DNA of 64,000 bases, taken from positions 1-64,000 of the forward strand of contig JAKSZP010017446.1 in assembly GCA_022478985.1 (NCBI GenBank). The letters are read 5' to 3'. Shown piece after piece: positions 9,742-20,618 of the stretch. This DNA comes from Massospora cicadina (taxonomy: Eukaryota > Entomophthoromycota > Entomophthoromycetes > Entomophthorales > Entomophthoraceae). Below the pieces are notes generated by a model. It was not told where the DNA came from, did not search any database, and saw only the letters and a list, made by a program, of their open reading frames with translations. Numbering within the stretch: the first letter of the stretch is position 1; the number at the start of each line of letters is the position of its first letter. Both the position numbers and the translations under genes were made by a program.

Positions 9742-10047
9742 GGGGATGATACCCCAGTGGTAGAGTATGGACCCACTGCCACTGCCTCTCCAAGTTTGAT
9801 CCTGGTAGATGAACTTTGGGTAGGGGACAATGATGACTGTTTGGTTTTGCGCACCAATGTCCCAAACCGAGATAGCAAATAGCAAAGGCGGTCCATGGAG
9901 TTTCTGGCCTATCATATGCCATTTGTGGAGGTTTTCCAGGTTTTATCCATTTTTCCCAATTTCTTCATTTCCCTTAAATGGTGCGGTATCATCCCAGATT
10001 GACCCTCTCAGATAAAATCTAAAAAATTAGGATTTAAATATAAAACA
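9742..10047 (+). mobile_element. tRNA-derived SINE, plus strand
   Basis: A 306-bp insert lies between 18-bp direct repeats (ATGAAAACTGGTAGGTCA at 9724-9741, ATGAGAACTGGTAGGTCA at 10048-10065, one mismatch). Its 5' end begins GGGGATG, with CCCCAGTGGTAGAG as pol III A box and AAGTTTGATCCTG as B box (about 9799), resembling a tRNA-Ala-type head. A unique body and an A/T-rich tail follow. The tail is not the GGTAATGTCC tail of the LINEs here, so its partner LINE is not visible in this window. Confidence 0.85.
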
Positions 10048-10065
10048 ATGAGAACTGGTAGGTCA

Positions 10066-10928
10066 GATTATACCTAGAAACCAGTTAGGGGGAATAAAAA
10101 ATAAAAAAGATGGACCGATTAATTGAGTGAAAGTCATGTCACATAAAAAATATGTAAAAAATAAAACATAAAAATGTCATATATTCTTATAATTTTTTTA
10201 TGGTTATCCTTGACTTAGAGATGCTACCACCTATGTCGCCTCTTGGGGGAGGGAGGATGTATAACAGTTGAGGTTAATAAACCATCAAAATCTATTTGAG
10301 ATCAGATGCTAGCAAGGGCTAGACCTACTTGAATCCAAGTTTGTTGAGCAAAGGCTGAACCCTGAGAGAACGCGATGAGCAGAAGAGGAATTGAGATGTC
10401 ATTACTTGCCAATTGTGTACTATAGATTGGGGAGGAAAGAAACAGAACAAGAAGAGGCAGTCAGTGAATAACCTCAAGTAATCCTGATATGGCACTGGAA
10501 CCAGAATATTGGTCTTAAGCGCTTATTGATGGGCTTCATTAAGAATGTTGGACATGTGAGCTGGCATTGAGCTAAGGGATACTTGGCGGAGGTATTTTAC
10601 TTATGCCCCCAATCAGAGCCATAAGGGGAGGTACTAATGAGAAGAACCAGATATTAGGTAGTCATGCAAGGAGCAGACGGCATCCTGAAGACAATGACTA
10701 TGAGCCTCTTGAATTTGAAAACAGAATAAGCAATGGAAGTTGGGGGAGACTGGAAGCTTTGTGGTCCAACTTCAAAGAACCTGACCTGCAAAACAAAGGG
10801 AATAGGCTGTAAAATCTCGATCTATTATACTTTTGAGATTAGAGGGATTCAGAGCTATGGAAAGAGTCTTGGTTACTTGGGTCCTCAATTCTGTGTAGGG
10901 GAGGTTGAAATATTCACATTATCTGAAG
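10066..10928. other. No gene recognised
   Basis: AT-rich sequence after the SINE. A tract CTCTTGGGGGAGGGAGGA followed by TGTATAACAG (10258) looks like a polypurine tract and LTR start, which would fit as the 3' LTR of the integrase lineage at 9017-9600, but no second copy is in the window. Short open frames at 10603-10960 show no recognisable motif. Confidence 0.35.
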
Positions 10929-11430
10929 CTAGTTTAATTGAAAGAACAGCTGATTTATAAAATTGTCTGAGTCTAAAAAGAACTCTGGAAGCAAGTCAGA
11001 TCCAGCACAAAATGACTGATCAATATCAGATGGCATTGTTTCAGGAGGCTTGATAATAATAGTATTATCTGTGATAGGAGTCAAATCCAGGAGAGTATTG
11101 AAGCTTAATTCAGGATTTGATGACAGAGGGAGAACTGGCCGCAAGTTGTTTGAGGTGGTTGCTTCTCTAGAACCATCAGTTTTGATAGCATATCCAGTAG
11201 ATTCAATAGAAGGACTCCATATGGGTGCTTGAATGGGAGTATGGGTCCTAGGGGGACCATAGAAGAGATTTCTTTATGCATAACGACTCATCAATTGGAA
11301 GAGCTGAGCATCTTTATCAGAAAGACTGTTAGGATATTGCTGGTACCAAGAATCTAAATTTGGCATATGTGCTGGACAAGAGGGGGAAATCAGACTTTTA
11401 TAATAGTTGACATTATTTTTTTCAGTATTA
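10929..11430 (-). pseudogene. Unrecognised coding-like frame
   Basis: Read on the minus strand, a frame is open for about 165 codons with a single TAA near 11280. It includes NSLSDKDAQLFQLMSRYA, FYGPPRTHTPIQAPIWSP and a Ser/Pro/Asp-rich C terminus, ending at a stop at 10929. One break over this length is unusual for this window. I see no domain, no clear start and no boundary. It could be part of an element gag, a host exon or chance. Confidence 0.3.
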
Positions 11431-11444
11431 ATTAAGATCTAATT

Positions 11445-13049
11445 TTGGAGAAATTAGTCTCAAAATTGATGAGGTAAGCTCTTAAGAAAATAAATGAAAG
11501 AATGATATGAGCTAAAAAAGTTAAAAAGAGAAGGTAACAAGAGCAGATATTTGATTATTCTTAATTGTATCATAAGCCAAACATTGACAGTTGGAACCTC
11601 CTGTCAAGGATGAGGAGGGAGATCAGGAAATCAAGGACGCTGGACCAAGATCCTAAAATATGACAATGGGTCATATGCCTTGGATGGGGGAAACTAGCTT
11701 TCTAGGACTAGAATTGTCATGAGTAAATCAATTAGCTTGACATGACAGTGGGTCATGAGGACCATGCTCTGAGGAGGCGGTAGAAAGGAAGAAAATGAAA
11801 AGAACTGAATGTCAAAGGTTTTCCTGAGCAGCGCTGAGTGCAGATCAACTTTGCTCCACTGGAAACCAAGAAAATTCTATCTGGTCCAAGGTGACATTAC
11901 CTGTACTGATTTTATTCTATCTGGAAATCTAGGAAAGAGGGGGATGTGATGGGATTTCTTCCCACCTTTTAAGCTTCCTAGGTTACCTGTGGATCACTAG
12001 GGGATAATTCCCTTTGGTGAGTGAATTAGATATCGGTTGACCCCAATTTCAGGTTTTTATTGTTTGGGGGATTTTGAGTAATTCGCCAGGTTTGGATCTG
12101 TCAGGATTGATCTGGATGAATGAATTAGATCTCGTTGGCCAGAGTTGAAAATTAAATGGGGGCATCTGATAGTTAATTGGAGATTAACTATCAGGTGTAC
12201 CTATTGGGATCAGTCAGTTTTCATCACTAAACAATTGGGAATTTAAGAAGCCGTTGTGAATCGAATGATGCTGCTTGCAACTAGTGAGTTGATCATTTGG
12301 TTTGCAACCTGCCATAATGGGTAAAAGAGTCCCATTACCTAAGCATGTCATTAAAACAAATATGGTTGGTTCTCTGTGATTGAGCAGGAAAAGTTAGGGA
12401 TACGTTCTCTGGCTTTTTCCATTTTAGGTCTTGAGGATGTCCAATGGAGGAATCCTAATCAGATGGAGAAGAATATTGACAGTGAGAAATCAGAGGGAAG
12501 TTCCATGGCAACAGTTTCTGTTTCATGTCTGAGGCACCAACCGAGGAGTTGGGCACCAAATTACCTCTATAGCTTCCCTAACAATTCACATTAATAAAAA
12601 AGTGAAGTTCAAGATTACAAGATCAATAATGTTTCAAGTTCTATTCATCTTCAGGAAACTATTGTTGTTGTATACAATAGTTGCGGACTCTTTTGCGTAT
12701 AAAGATTAATGATTAAGTATTCTTCAAAGAAAAGCTGAACTTAGACAGGAATCTCCGCAGACTCAGCATGATGATAAGAAAGGCCGTAAACATTTAAATA
12801 TGAGAGTGGATCAAGTTAGGCGGATTAGGGAAGAAGTCCCTATAGTTGACATAAACAGTATTTTGGGTCTAGCTTTGGACCATATATGGGTTTATCTATT
12901 TAACTACAGATAATTGTCATCATATAATTATCAATCAAATATCTATTACTATCAAACAACGCGAATCTTGAACATATAGAATCTGTGCTGTATAAAGTTG
13001 GGAGCTTCAATCATTGAAGAAATTATAAATTAAAATATTTGAACTCACA
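11445..13049. other. No gene recognised; possible LTR start at 11945
   Basis: Mostly AT-rich sequence. AGGAAAGAGGGGGA followed by TGTGATGGGATT at 11945 again resembles a polypurine tract plus LTR start, and CCCTAACA at 12583 could be its end, giving about 640 bp, but no partner LTR or primer site confirms it. The open frame at 12376-12594 has no motif I recognise. Confidence 0.3.
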
Positions 13050-13460
13050 AGAAGATTAACCACCCAGTTCCCAATTTTAAAACTCCCAAAGATCAGGATA
13101 AATGTGCGCTCATTTTCAGCAAAGGCTTATATGTCCCATTTGCCTACCTCAAGGGTTGTGCAATGCTCTTACATCATCCCAGTGAGCGTTGGATCACATC
13201 TTGCGGGATTTTAAGAGAAGCTGTTTGATTTTTTATCTTGATGACATCACTGTTTTTTTCTAAAACGTTTACTGAACATCTCACCCACCTAGAGTAAATT
13301 TTAGAACGTCTTCATGCTTCCAACATCATTTAAACCCTTAAGTGCACTTTCTTTCAGAAGAAACTAGATTTCCTTGCCCATGCCATATAACAAAAGGAAA
13401 TTCACCCTTATAAGATAAGGTGGAATCAGTGCTAAAAATGACACATCCCCAAAACCTGAG
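13050..13460 (+). pseudogene. pol: Reverse transcriptase fragment (Ty3-5)
   Basis: The fragment begins with a PKDQDKCALIFSKGL block (near 13085), the RT segment just before the LPQG motif. The catalytic motif is preserved as FYLDDITVFF (about 13227-13256), followed by a TAA, then EHLTHLE and the thumb region (NPxKCTFFQKKLDFL, near 13330). The 5' break point is abrupt, near 13050. Confidence 0.75.
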
Positions 13461-14148
13461 AGATATCCAGGCCCTCCTTGGTATGATGGGATACTACCAT
13501 CAATTCATCCCCAAGTTCACTCAGCTCAGTGAGCCCCTCATTCGATTACTGGCAAAAACATCCATGTCCATTGGGGTACAGAACAAGTGGCCGCATTTGA
13601 GACATTTAAAATATTGCTTCAGCAACGCCCTATCCTACACCACCTCAATTATGGTAGACCTTCATCTTGTTCACTGACGCCTCAGACTATGCCGTTGGAA
13701 CCATCCTGGCCCAATTGGATAGTAATGGAGTAGATCATCCGGTCGCTTATTTCAGCAAAATGTTGTCAAAAGCTGAACGTAACTATAGTGTCACTGAAAA
13801 GGAGTGCCTTACGGTCTTACCTTTTGTTAAACATTACTGAACTTTCATATACGACACTTTCTTCAATGTGGTTACTGACCAGGCCACCTTAAAATGGCTA
13901 CAAAACATGAAGGATCCCACTGGACAGTTGGCCCATTGGGCCCTCAAACTTTAACATTATGGCATGAATATTAAGCACTGATCTGGGACGTGTCATACGA
14001 ATGTGATTAGGTTGACTCAACGGCCTATCCTTCACCTGGACAACAGTGAAGCAGAGAGATTACATGATCTCTTTATGACCCCAAGGCCTGGGACGATGAG
14101 GATGACCTCATCCAGAAAATGCTAGCATGACACTCCTGCAACACTAAG
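13460..14148 (+). pseudogene. pol: RNase H and linker (Ty3-5)
   Basis: MMGYYHQFIPKFTQLSEPLI (near 13485) leads to the RNase H: LFTDASDYAVGTILAQLDSN (near 13670), YFSKMLSKAERNYSVTEKEC and VVTDQATLKWLQNMKDPTGQ (near 13870). Acidic D and E positions are visible. Frameshifts near 13570 and 13850 and several stops are present. Confidence 0.8.
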
Positions 14149-15250
14149 GTGGAGAGAGGAAAGTTATATAAGAGGGTAGGAATATTTTTGCGCCCTTTGC
14201 GACCTTCAGAATGGGTACTAGAGATCTTGGACGCCCACTCTACCCTTGCGCATGGTGGAGTGAGGAAGACGTATGAGTGGATCAAAGAACGAAACTATTG
14301 GGAGGGCATCATGGAATCCATTATTAAAGTCTTGGATTCCTGCTTAACCTGTAAAAACAATCTGCTTCAAGACCAAATAATAATACCAACCCACTACCCC
14401 TCAGCAACCTTTTCACATGATCATTTTAGACGTGCTAGGACCTCTACCTCATACTACCAGTGGATATCACTATATATTGGTAGGTATTGATAAATTCATA
14501 TAATGGATTGAAGCAGTGGCTTACTTGCCCAAACTGCGAAAGCTGCCGCCACTTTTTTCTCCACTAGCATATTTTCTCTATCCATGTATGTCCTCAAGTC
14601 CTCCTCTGTGACAATGGAAAAACTTCACCTCTAAAGTGGTCAAGGTGCTAGCTACCTCTATGGGGCCCAACAGCTTTTTTCAGCCCCCTAAAACCCCTCT
14701 ACCAATGATACTGTTGAAAGAGATAATGGGATCTTGGTATCTATACTGCGAAACCGGCTACCTCTGAACCTCTACACTGGGACTAGTTCCTTCCTAGTGC
14801 CTATATGGATTATCACATTAGCTACCATTGGATTCTTAAAGTGTCTCCCTTCCGTGTTCTATATGGGCGACAAACTTGGATACCCATTCTATTATCCAAA
14901 GATGTCTTTACTGGTAATCCAGATGATCCTGACAATGCCATTAAAGATTGTTCCATCACATCATTCAGCTACAATTGGAGGCTATGGCTAACTTAGCTAA
15001 ACGGCGCTAAAGAGGGACAGGCTGCCAAATTTTTCCAGGCCTTCCTTTCCTACCTTTCAACTATGATTTGGTATTATACTACCATAATTGCATCAAAGCT
15101 AGGAGTGATAAACTTGGCTCCATCTGGTAGGGACCTTTTGTTATCACCTATAAGAGGGGTGACAAATATTCTATCAAATTCCTTGATACAAGAATTCAAT
15201 TAGCCATGTTCATGAAAGTTTCTGCGCCCTTATTCTCCCTTAATACTCTT
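14149..15250 (+). pseudogene. pol: Integrase (Ty3-5)
   Basis: H2C2 finger: DAHSTLAHGGVRKTYEWIKE (near 14230) and DSCLTCKNN (near 14335), with all four ligands visible. The core shows ILDVLGPLPHTTSGYHYILV (near 14415, with frame changes), LLCDNGKT (near 14600) and VERDNGILVSIL (near 14715), so the DDE set is recognisable across broken frames. The C-terminal domain (15060-15250) reads SIWxGPFVITYKRGDKYSIK and ends at the LTR. Confidence 0.8.
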
Positions 15251-15260
15251 GAGGGGGTAA

Positions 15261-15643
15261 TGTCAAATAATTACCTGTCCAATTTTGTAATAAGAGTGAT
15301 TTGGGTTTACACAAGGCTAATACAACCCAAAAACCTGGTTGATTCTTGGTGGAACCCCTCATACTAGATGAATGCATTTTCCTCCTCTTCTCAGACAGAT
15401 AGCCTATGGTTAATAACAGGGTTATGACAAATTAGTGAAAAATCAGGGGAGCCATTTTGAGGTCCCTCCCCATCATGTATCTAATTTAGTTCAAACTTTA
15501 CAGTGGATACCATCTCTGTTTTAGGCTATGAGGGGTCACCTAAATTGCAAATATTTTCCCTACGATGAAAGGTATAAATACTTTAAATCCTTACCTCATG
15601 GACATGTATTACTTACTATTGACCCTCAATCAGCTGTTCCATT
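15261..15643 (+). repeat. 3' LTR of Ty3-5, part 1
   Basis: Starts TGTCAAATAATTACC after GAGGGGGTAA. Contains the LTR module (15321-15356). Cut at CCATT by the Ty3-A insertion; the sequence continues at 22009, as shown by its similarity to the H-type LTR across the junction (GACCCTCAATCAGC...ATTRAAG). Confidence 0.75.
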
Positions 15644-16246
15644 TGTTGGACTTTTGGAGATTTATAGCTCGCTGGTGCTTATAAGCCTTAAAATTCAACA
15701 ACTGATGGAGAGAACCACTTAAAATAAAAAGGTTAAATAAACAGTAAAACTTAGGAATTTTAAGCTTTTTTGTGTATTTATTGATAGCCGTGGGGGTTTA
15801 GGAAAGATCCCTATTTTTTCATCAATAATTCATATTTAGCATGTTAGATTTCGAGGTTTGAATTGCTTAGCACATTCCAACTTAGAAATATGCGAGAAGG
15901 ACCTATCAGGTCGTTTTAAACTCACGTTAGTTTAGGAAACGGCCAAAAGGGGCTGACAATAGGGAATTTGGCTACATGAGGTAAGGCTTTCATCAATTTC
16001 ACCCAATCACTGGGTGGGTAAAGAATCTCACTCCATTGGTCCCCAGTTTTAGTAGGAAACTTAGGGCCCCAATTTATTGGGTTCCACCGAGAGTTGGCCA
16101 GGGTCTTTTGGCTGGTGGAATCATTTTTAAAAATAAAATTGATAGTTGTATTATTAAAAGCGGCTAAATGTCCAATGCTTCTTCAAATTTCCCCTGTTTT
16201 CCCCCCAATATTCTTACTTTGCAGCCTGGAGGGCAAATGTCCGACA
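15644..16246 (-). repeat. 3' LTR of Ty3-A
   Basis: 603 bp, TG...CA ends (minus strand TGTCGGACATTTGCC ... CCAACA). By eye it differs from its partner at roughly 5-8% of positions, with few indels. Contains the shared module at 16080-16121. The polypurine tract AAGGGGGCAA precedes it on the minus strand. Confidence 0.95.
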
Positions 16247-17171
16247 TTGCCCCCTTAATAATGTTGGGGGGAGAATAGGGCCAAAGGAAGCGCCCATGAA
16301 TTTGGTTGTTGGTGATCCCAGAAGCAATGGATTTGATAGAATATTCATCACCTCGCTTGTAGGTAACTGAAAAGGGCCCTTCCCAAATAGAGTCAAGCTT
16401 TTCACTTCTTGGAGTGATTTGGTTGTGGTAATAGAGGACCAAGTCAGATACCTGAAATGAGGGAAGAGGGGCCCGGAGCTCATTTGCAGCTTGGCTTTCT
16501 TTGGTAACAGTCTTTGCTAAATTAGTCATAACCTCAGACTGGAGTTGGATGATGTGCTGGGCCAACTTTCTCATGGCTTGTTCATGATTGGTCCTATCAG
16601 AGAAGACATCTTTAGCTTATAACGCTGATACCCCAGGTTCTCGCCCAGATAACACTCAGAAAGGGGACATTTTAAGTATACAGTGATAGCTAATGCGATA
16701 AGCCATGAGCGCACTGGGCAAGTAGAGATCCCAGTGAAGAGGGTCTTAACTGGCCATCTTCCGCAATATAGAGACCAGGGTCCCATTAGCTCTTTCTACA
16801 GCCCCACTGGTGGATGGATTGTAAGGATCAGAGAAAAGTTGTTGTGTCCCCATGGAAGTGGCAAGAAGCTTTACCACCTGGGAAGTGAAGTTCTTTCCAT
16901 TATCACAAAGGAGGACCTGGGGACAACCATGCCGCTTGAAGATGTATTGATGTAAAAAGTTAGCTGTGGCTTTGGCAGTCTGAGCGGGGAGAGCCACAGC
17001 TTTAACCCATTTAGTAAAATGAACTATACCAACCAAGATATAACGATTACCCCCGGTAGTCTGAGGGAGAGGACCTACCACATCTAAGCTAATGGTGTGG
17101 AAAGGTTGATGTGGCGTCGTAGGTTGGTACTGATAACGGGAATTGAAGCAGGATTGTTTTTTGCAGGTCAT
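16164..17171 (-). pseudogene. pol: Integrase (Ty3-A)
   Basis: The core at 16746-17171 is an open frame: TISLDVVGPLPQTTGGNRYI (first Asp), QVLLCDNGKNFTSQ (second Asp) and SGAVERANGTLVSIL (Glu), so the whole DDE set is present. A frameshift near 16750-16790 and another near 16570 lead to the C-terminal domain (16164-16574): LDSIWEGPFSVTYKRGDEYS and QIHGRFLWPYSPPN. The frame overlaps the start of the 3' LTR. The first Cys of the H2C2 pair (EACMTCKKQ position) is a TGA at 17171-17173. Only a few lesions separate it from an intact reading frame. Confidence 0.92.
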
Positions 17172-18213
17172 TCAGGCTTCCAAGACTTCTGTTATGGTTT
17201 CCATGATGCCCTCCCAATAATACTGCTCTTTAACCCACTCATAGGTTTTCCTGAATCCGCCATGGCCCATACGAGTATGAGACTCCATGATCGCAGGTAC
17301 GCGCTCAGATGGCCGGAGATAGGGCAACCATTTGGCCCCCATTTGCTTGTACAACTTCCCGCTCTCCACCTTGGTAATGCGAGAGTGCCGAGCTAACATC
17401 TTTTGTACAGGCTCATCTTCATCAGCCCACGCCCCAGGAGTCATTAAGAGGTCATGCAACCTCTCAGCTTCCTTATGGTCAATGTGAAGAACAGGCAAAC
17501 GCGTTAACCCATCAACATTCATATGGCATGTCCCAGCACAATGCTCGATAGTCATATCATAATGCTGAAGCTTAAGAGCCCAGCGAGCCAACCGTCCAGT
17601 GGGATCCTTCATATTCTGCAACCACTTTAGAGAGACGTGGTCGGTGATTACTTTGAAAAAAGTGCCATAAAAAAAGGCAGTATTGCTTAACAGCAAGCAA
17701 GACAGCTAAGCACTCCTTCTCAGTGACACTGTAATTGCGCTAAGCTTTTGAAAGCATTTTGCTAAAATATGACACAGGATGATCAACCCCATTTTCATCC
17801 AATTGAGCTAAGATAGCTCCAACGGCGTAATCAGAAGAATCCGTGAATAACATGAAGGGCTTGCCATAGTCAGGGTGACAGAGTATTGGCCTTTTTTTTA
17901 ATAACGCCTTCATGCTCTCAGATGCAGCTTTTTGTTCAGAACCCCAATGGAAAGGGGTGTTTTTAGCTAGGAGACGGACAAGGGGCTCACTGAGTTGGGC
18001 GAATTTAGGGATGAATTGATGGTAGTACCCCATCATGCCTAAAAATACTTGTATGTCCCGTAGAGTTGTAAGAGGGGGCATCTTAGATATTGCTTCAACC
18101 TCGTCTTGTAGAGGTTGTATCCCATCATGGGAGATGGCATGTCTGAGGAAGTCCATCTTTTTTTGAAAGAAAGTACACTTGGAGGGATTTAGTTTGAGGT
18201 TGGATGCCCACAA
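17172..18213 (-). pseudogene. pol: RNase H, linker and H2C2 finger (Ty3-A)
   Basis: 17740-18213 carries the RT thumb (NPSKCTFFQKKMDFLRHAIS), the connection and RNase H with LFTDSSDYAVGAILAQLDEN. A frame break lies near 17700-17740. 17172-17696 continues with VITDHVSLKWLQNMKDPTGR, HCAGTCHMNVDGLTRLP, the DEDEPVQKML linker and the zinc finger: MESHTRMGHGGFRKTYEWVK gives both His ligands. The first Cys is lost to the TGA at the boundary with integrase. Confidence 0.9.
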
Positions 18214-18673
18214 TCATTAAACACCTCTTTTAGATGCGCGAGATGTTCATTAAAAGTTTTTGAAAAGACTGTGATGTCATCTAAGTAAACAACGACACAA
18301 CTCAGCTTAAGGTCCTGGAGGATGTGATTCATGGCTCGCTGAAAAGTGGCAGGTGCTTTGCACAAACCTTGAGGTAGCCGAGAGGTTGAAATAAGCCCTC
18401 ACTTCAGATAAGGGCGCACTTCTCCTGATCCTGTGGAGAAAGGTCCATCTGCCAGTACCCGCTAGCCAAGTCCATGGCGGAGAAGAATTTAGACCTGGAA
18501 AGTTGGGCTAGCGCATCATCAATGTGGGGGATAGGATAGCTGTCCTTATTAGTGAGGTTGTTCAGCTTACGGTAGTCCATAACCACCTGATGACCCCCAT
18601 TTTTCTTCTTTATCAACAGGAGTGGGGAAGACCAAGGGCTTTGAGATGGCACTAGCAACCCTACACCTAGCAG
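18214..18673 (-). pseudogene. pol: Reverse transcriptase (Ty3-A)
   Basis: Fingers and palm: LVPSQSPWSSPLLLIKKKNG, QVVMDYRKLNN, FFSAMDLASGYWQMDLSPQD (first catalytic Asp), then across frame changes LPQGLCKAPATFQRAMN and VVVYLDDITVFS with intact YLDD (18276-18287). The frame breaks at about 18400 and 18214. It copies the element RNA into cDNA, primed from the site at 21381-21398. Confidence 0.9.
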
Positions 18674-19696
18674 CTATTTGAGCTCCGTTCGCATCTGTAT
18701 CTCTTCAACTTTTAACTTGCGGTAGGGTTTAGAGCAGATAGGATGAGCATCCCCAACGTCAATGGTGTGCATCCAACCTTTCATATGTCCATAGTCATTA
18801 TCAGACTTGGAGAAGATATCGCTGTAGGACTCCAGTAAAGAATGAACTTTAGTAAGCTCCACGGGAGTTAAGTCCTCTGAGATATGAACAGTGGGCAATG
18901 TACATATTAACTGGTCGGCAGGTAAGCCCAAATCTGCCATAGACCCAATACAGTGGACCTGGTTTATGTCCTCAAGGGGAAGCAACAAGCCTCTTCCGAT
19001 CTCCTGGTGCTTTTTCACCACCATATTCTTCTTGGTAAGGTTTCGAAGTAGGAGGTTAATGGGGCAATGATAAGCAGGATCTAACACGCCCAGCAGAAAT
19101 CTAGGCTCCAAGGGGCTAACTCCATCAATGCTTGTTAGGTGCAATAAGAAGTTGCGGGGGCTTTGCATAGTAACCTTGGTGTCTAGCACCTTCTTTTCAC
19201 CCGCTTTAATTACTACCTCTTCTGTAGCATAGAAAGAGATACCCTCTAGGACGTCCACTGATGGAGGAAACATCTTGGTATTATGTCCTGCCGTTGTGTA
19301 GTGTAGGGATAAGGCAGAAGAGGGAAACTCAACAGTACAGGTGTAATCTTTTTTATTGAGCTCTTCATTGGTTAAAATCAGAGGTACCTCATAGTTAAGC
19401 AGGGAGAGATAGCCCTGTTTCAGATTGATGATCCCCTCATACTCAAGTATGGACTGGGTACCAATGAGCATGTCGTGTTTATTGTTAGTTAAGGCTACCG
19501 CTGGGGCTGAGAGGAAAAGTTTCCCAAATCGGATAGGTAAAGATGAGTAAGCCCCAATGGAGCGGGTATTGGTTGGCCCTGCCGTTCCAAACTCTTGAGT
19601 ATAGTCAAGGTCGAGAGCCAACTTAATTTTTTTTATAAGCCTTGAAGACACAACATTCACAGGAGACCCAGTGTTAAGAATAGCCTTAACCCGCAC
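18674..19696 (-). pseudogene. pol: Protease + dUTPase-like domain (Ty3-A)
   Basis: A 340-residue open frame. Residues 1-100: retropepsin with AILNTGSPVN (active-site Asp changed to Asn at residue 8) and DMLIGTQ as the second motif. Residues about 149-242: a dUTPase-like fold, with EGISFYATEEVVIKAGEKKV, LDTKVTM, GVLDPAYHCPINLLLRNLTK (Asp206 and Tyr209 as in dUTPase motif 3) and VVKKHQEIGRGLLLP (motif-4 position). The motif-2 Arg-Ser-Gly is degenerate (TSIDGVS), so activity is doubtful. Residues 260-340: linker to RT. This is the longest intact frame in the window. Confidence 0.8.
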
Positions 19697-19739
19697 TCCA
19701 TTAACAACAACTTCTACTTTAATTAAAGTTCCATCCAGA

Positions 19740-20600
19740 TTGGGGGAAGAGCAAGAACCTTCTTGAGATCAAGCGTGGCGGCGAGGCAGTTGGCAGTCTC
19801 AGGATATTTCTCCTGGATAGTTTGCAACTTTTACACACTCTGAGGGAGCCGAAGCATTGATGCAACAAGATGATCCGCGTCACTGGCGGTATCAATAACC
19901 TCCAGGCCTCTCAACACCTGATAAAGATAGGTGCGGCTGGGCACTTTAGACCAATCCACTCGCTCTGGTTTTAAGTGATTGGGTACCGCCACTTCCCCTG
20001 GGGCTTCTAAGACATAGTGACCGTTATCTTCACAACCCCCTCAGTCTCGTCATTAGAGGGATTCTCAATACAGGTTAGAGAGTCCATAGGGGGTGTGGGG
20101 AGGTCAACACTTCCCTTCTTAGGTGGAGGTATGGGATTGGCAACAGCTTTCACTTGAGCCTTAGGAGGGATAGATTAGGGTTGCTCCATAATTATAGGTT
20201 TAGTGAGAGGTACAACTAAAGGTGAGGCCAATGGGGATAAAGGTAGCGCCTTATGAGAATGTGACGTTTCAGTCACTTTGGGAAACTGCTCTACCAAAGG
20301 AGGGGAGCCAGACAAAGTGATAGTTAGCTGCGTCAGCTGCGCTTTTGAACCAGAGGATGAAAAGGGCAGTGCCATGGAATTGGATACTTCAACTTCAACA
20401 GCATTAGGCCGAGCAGTGGCTGGGTGCTTTGGTGCACCAGGTGGTTTAGCTTTTGTGACCTGGCCATTTGACCCATTGTTAGTGGGGGCAGTTGGAACCC
20501 AAGGTAAGGGTTTAGACTTAAATGTAGGCTTTAAAAATAAAGATGGGCCAGCAAAAGGGGCATCTACTTTCATCAACGGGGTTTGTTGAGCTGGAGACCA
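19740..20600 (-). pseudogene. gag: Gag C-terminal / linker region (Ty3-A)
   Basis: 20175-20576 encodes a Pro/Ser/Ala/Thr-rich low-complexity segment of about 130 residues (LPFSSSGSKAQLTQL, PLSPLASPLVVPL). 19740-20050 encodes in broken frames a short helical domain (HLKPERVDWSKVPSRTYLYQ, DTASDADHLVASMLRLPQ) ahead of the protease. I see no CCHC knuckle. Ty3-4 has a matching Pro-rich segment at 56373-56654. The role is presumably particle assembly and RNA packaging. Confidence 0.6.
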
Positions 20601-20618
20601 ATGAGGAGCACTGCCCTG

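Larger units (their letters stand above)
13050..15643 (+). mobile_element. Ty3-5: 5'-truncated Ty3/gypsy element
   Basis: Starts inside RT and runs through RNase H and integrase to a 3' LTR at 15261. The LTR is interrupted at 15643 by Ty3-A and resumes at 22009 and again after LINE-1 at 27344. Gag, protease and the 5' LTR are absent. Protein similarity places it with Ty3-1 and Ty3-A. Confidence 0.85.

Noticed and set aside
9742..9805. Possible tRNA-Ala gene
   Set aside because: The acceptor and anticodon arms do not close; it is the SINE head.
20278..20589. 103-codon plus-strand frame
   Set aside because: Antisense to the Pro-rich gag segment of Ty3-A.
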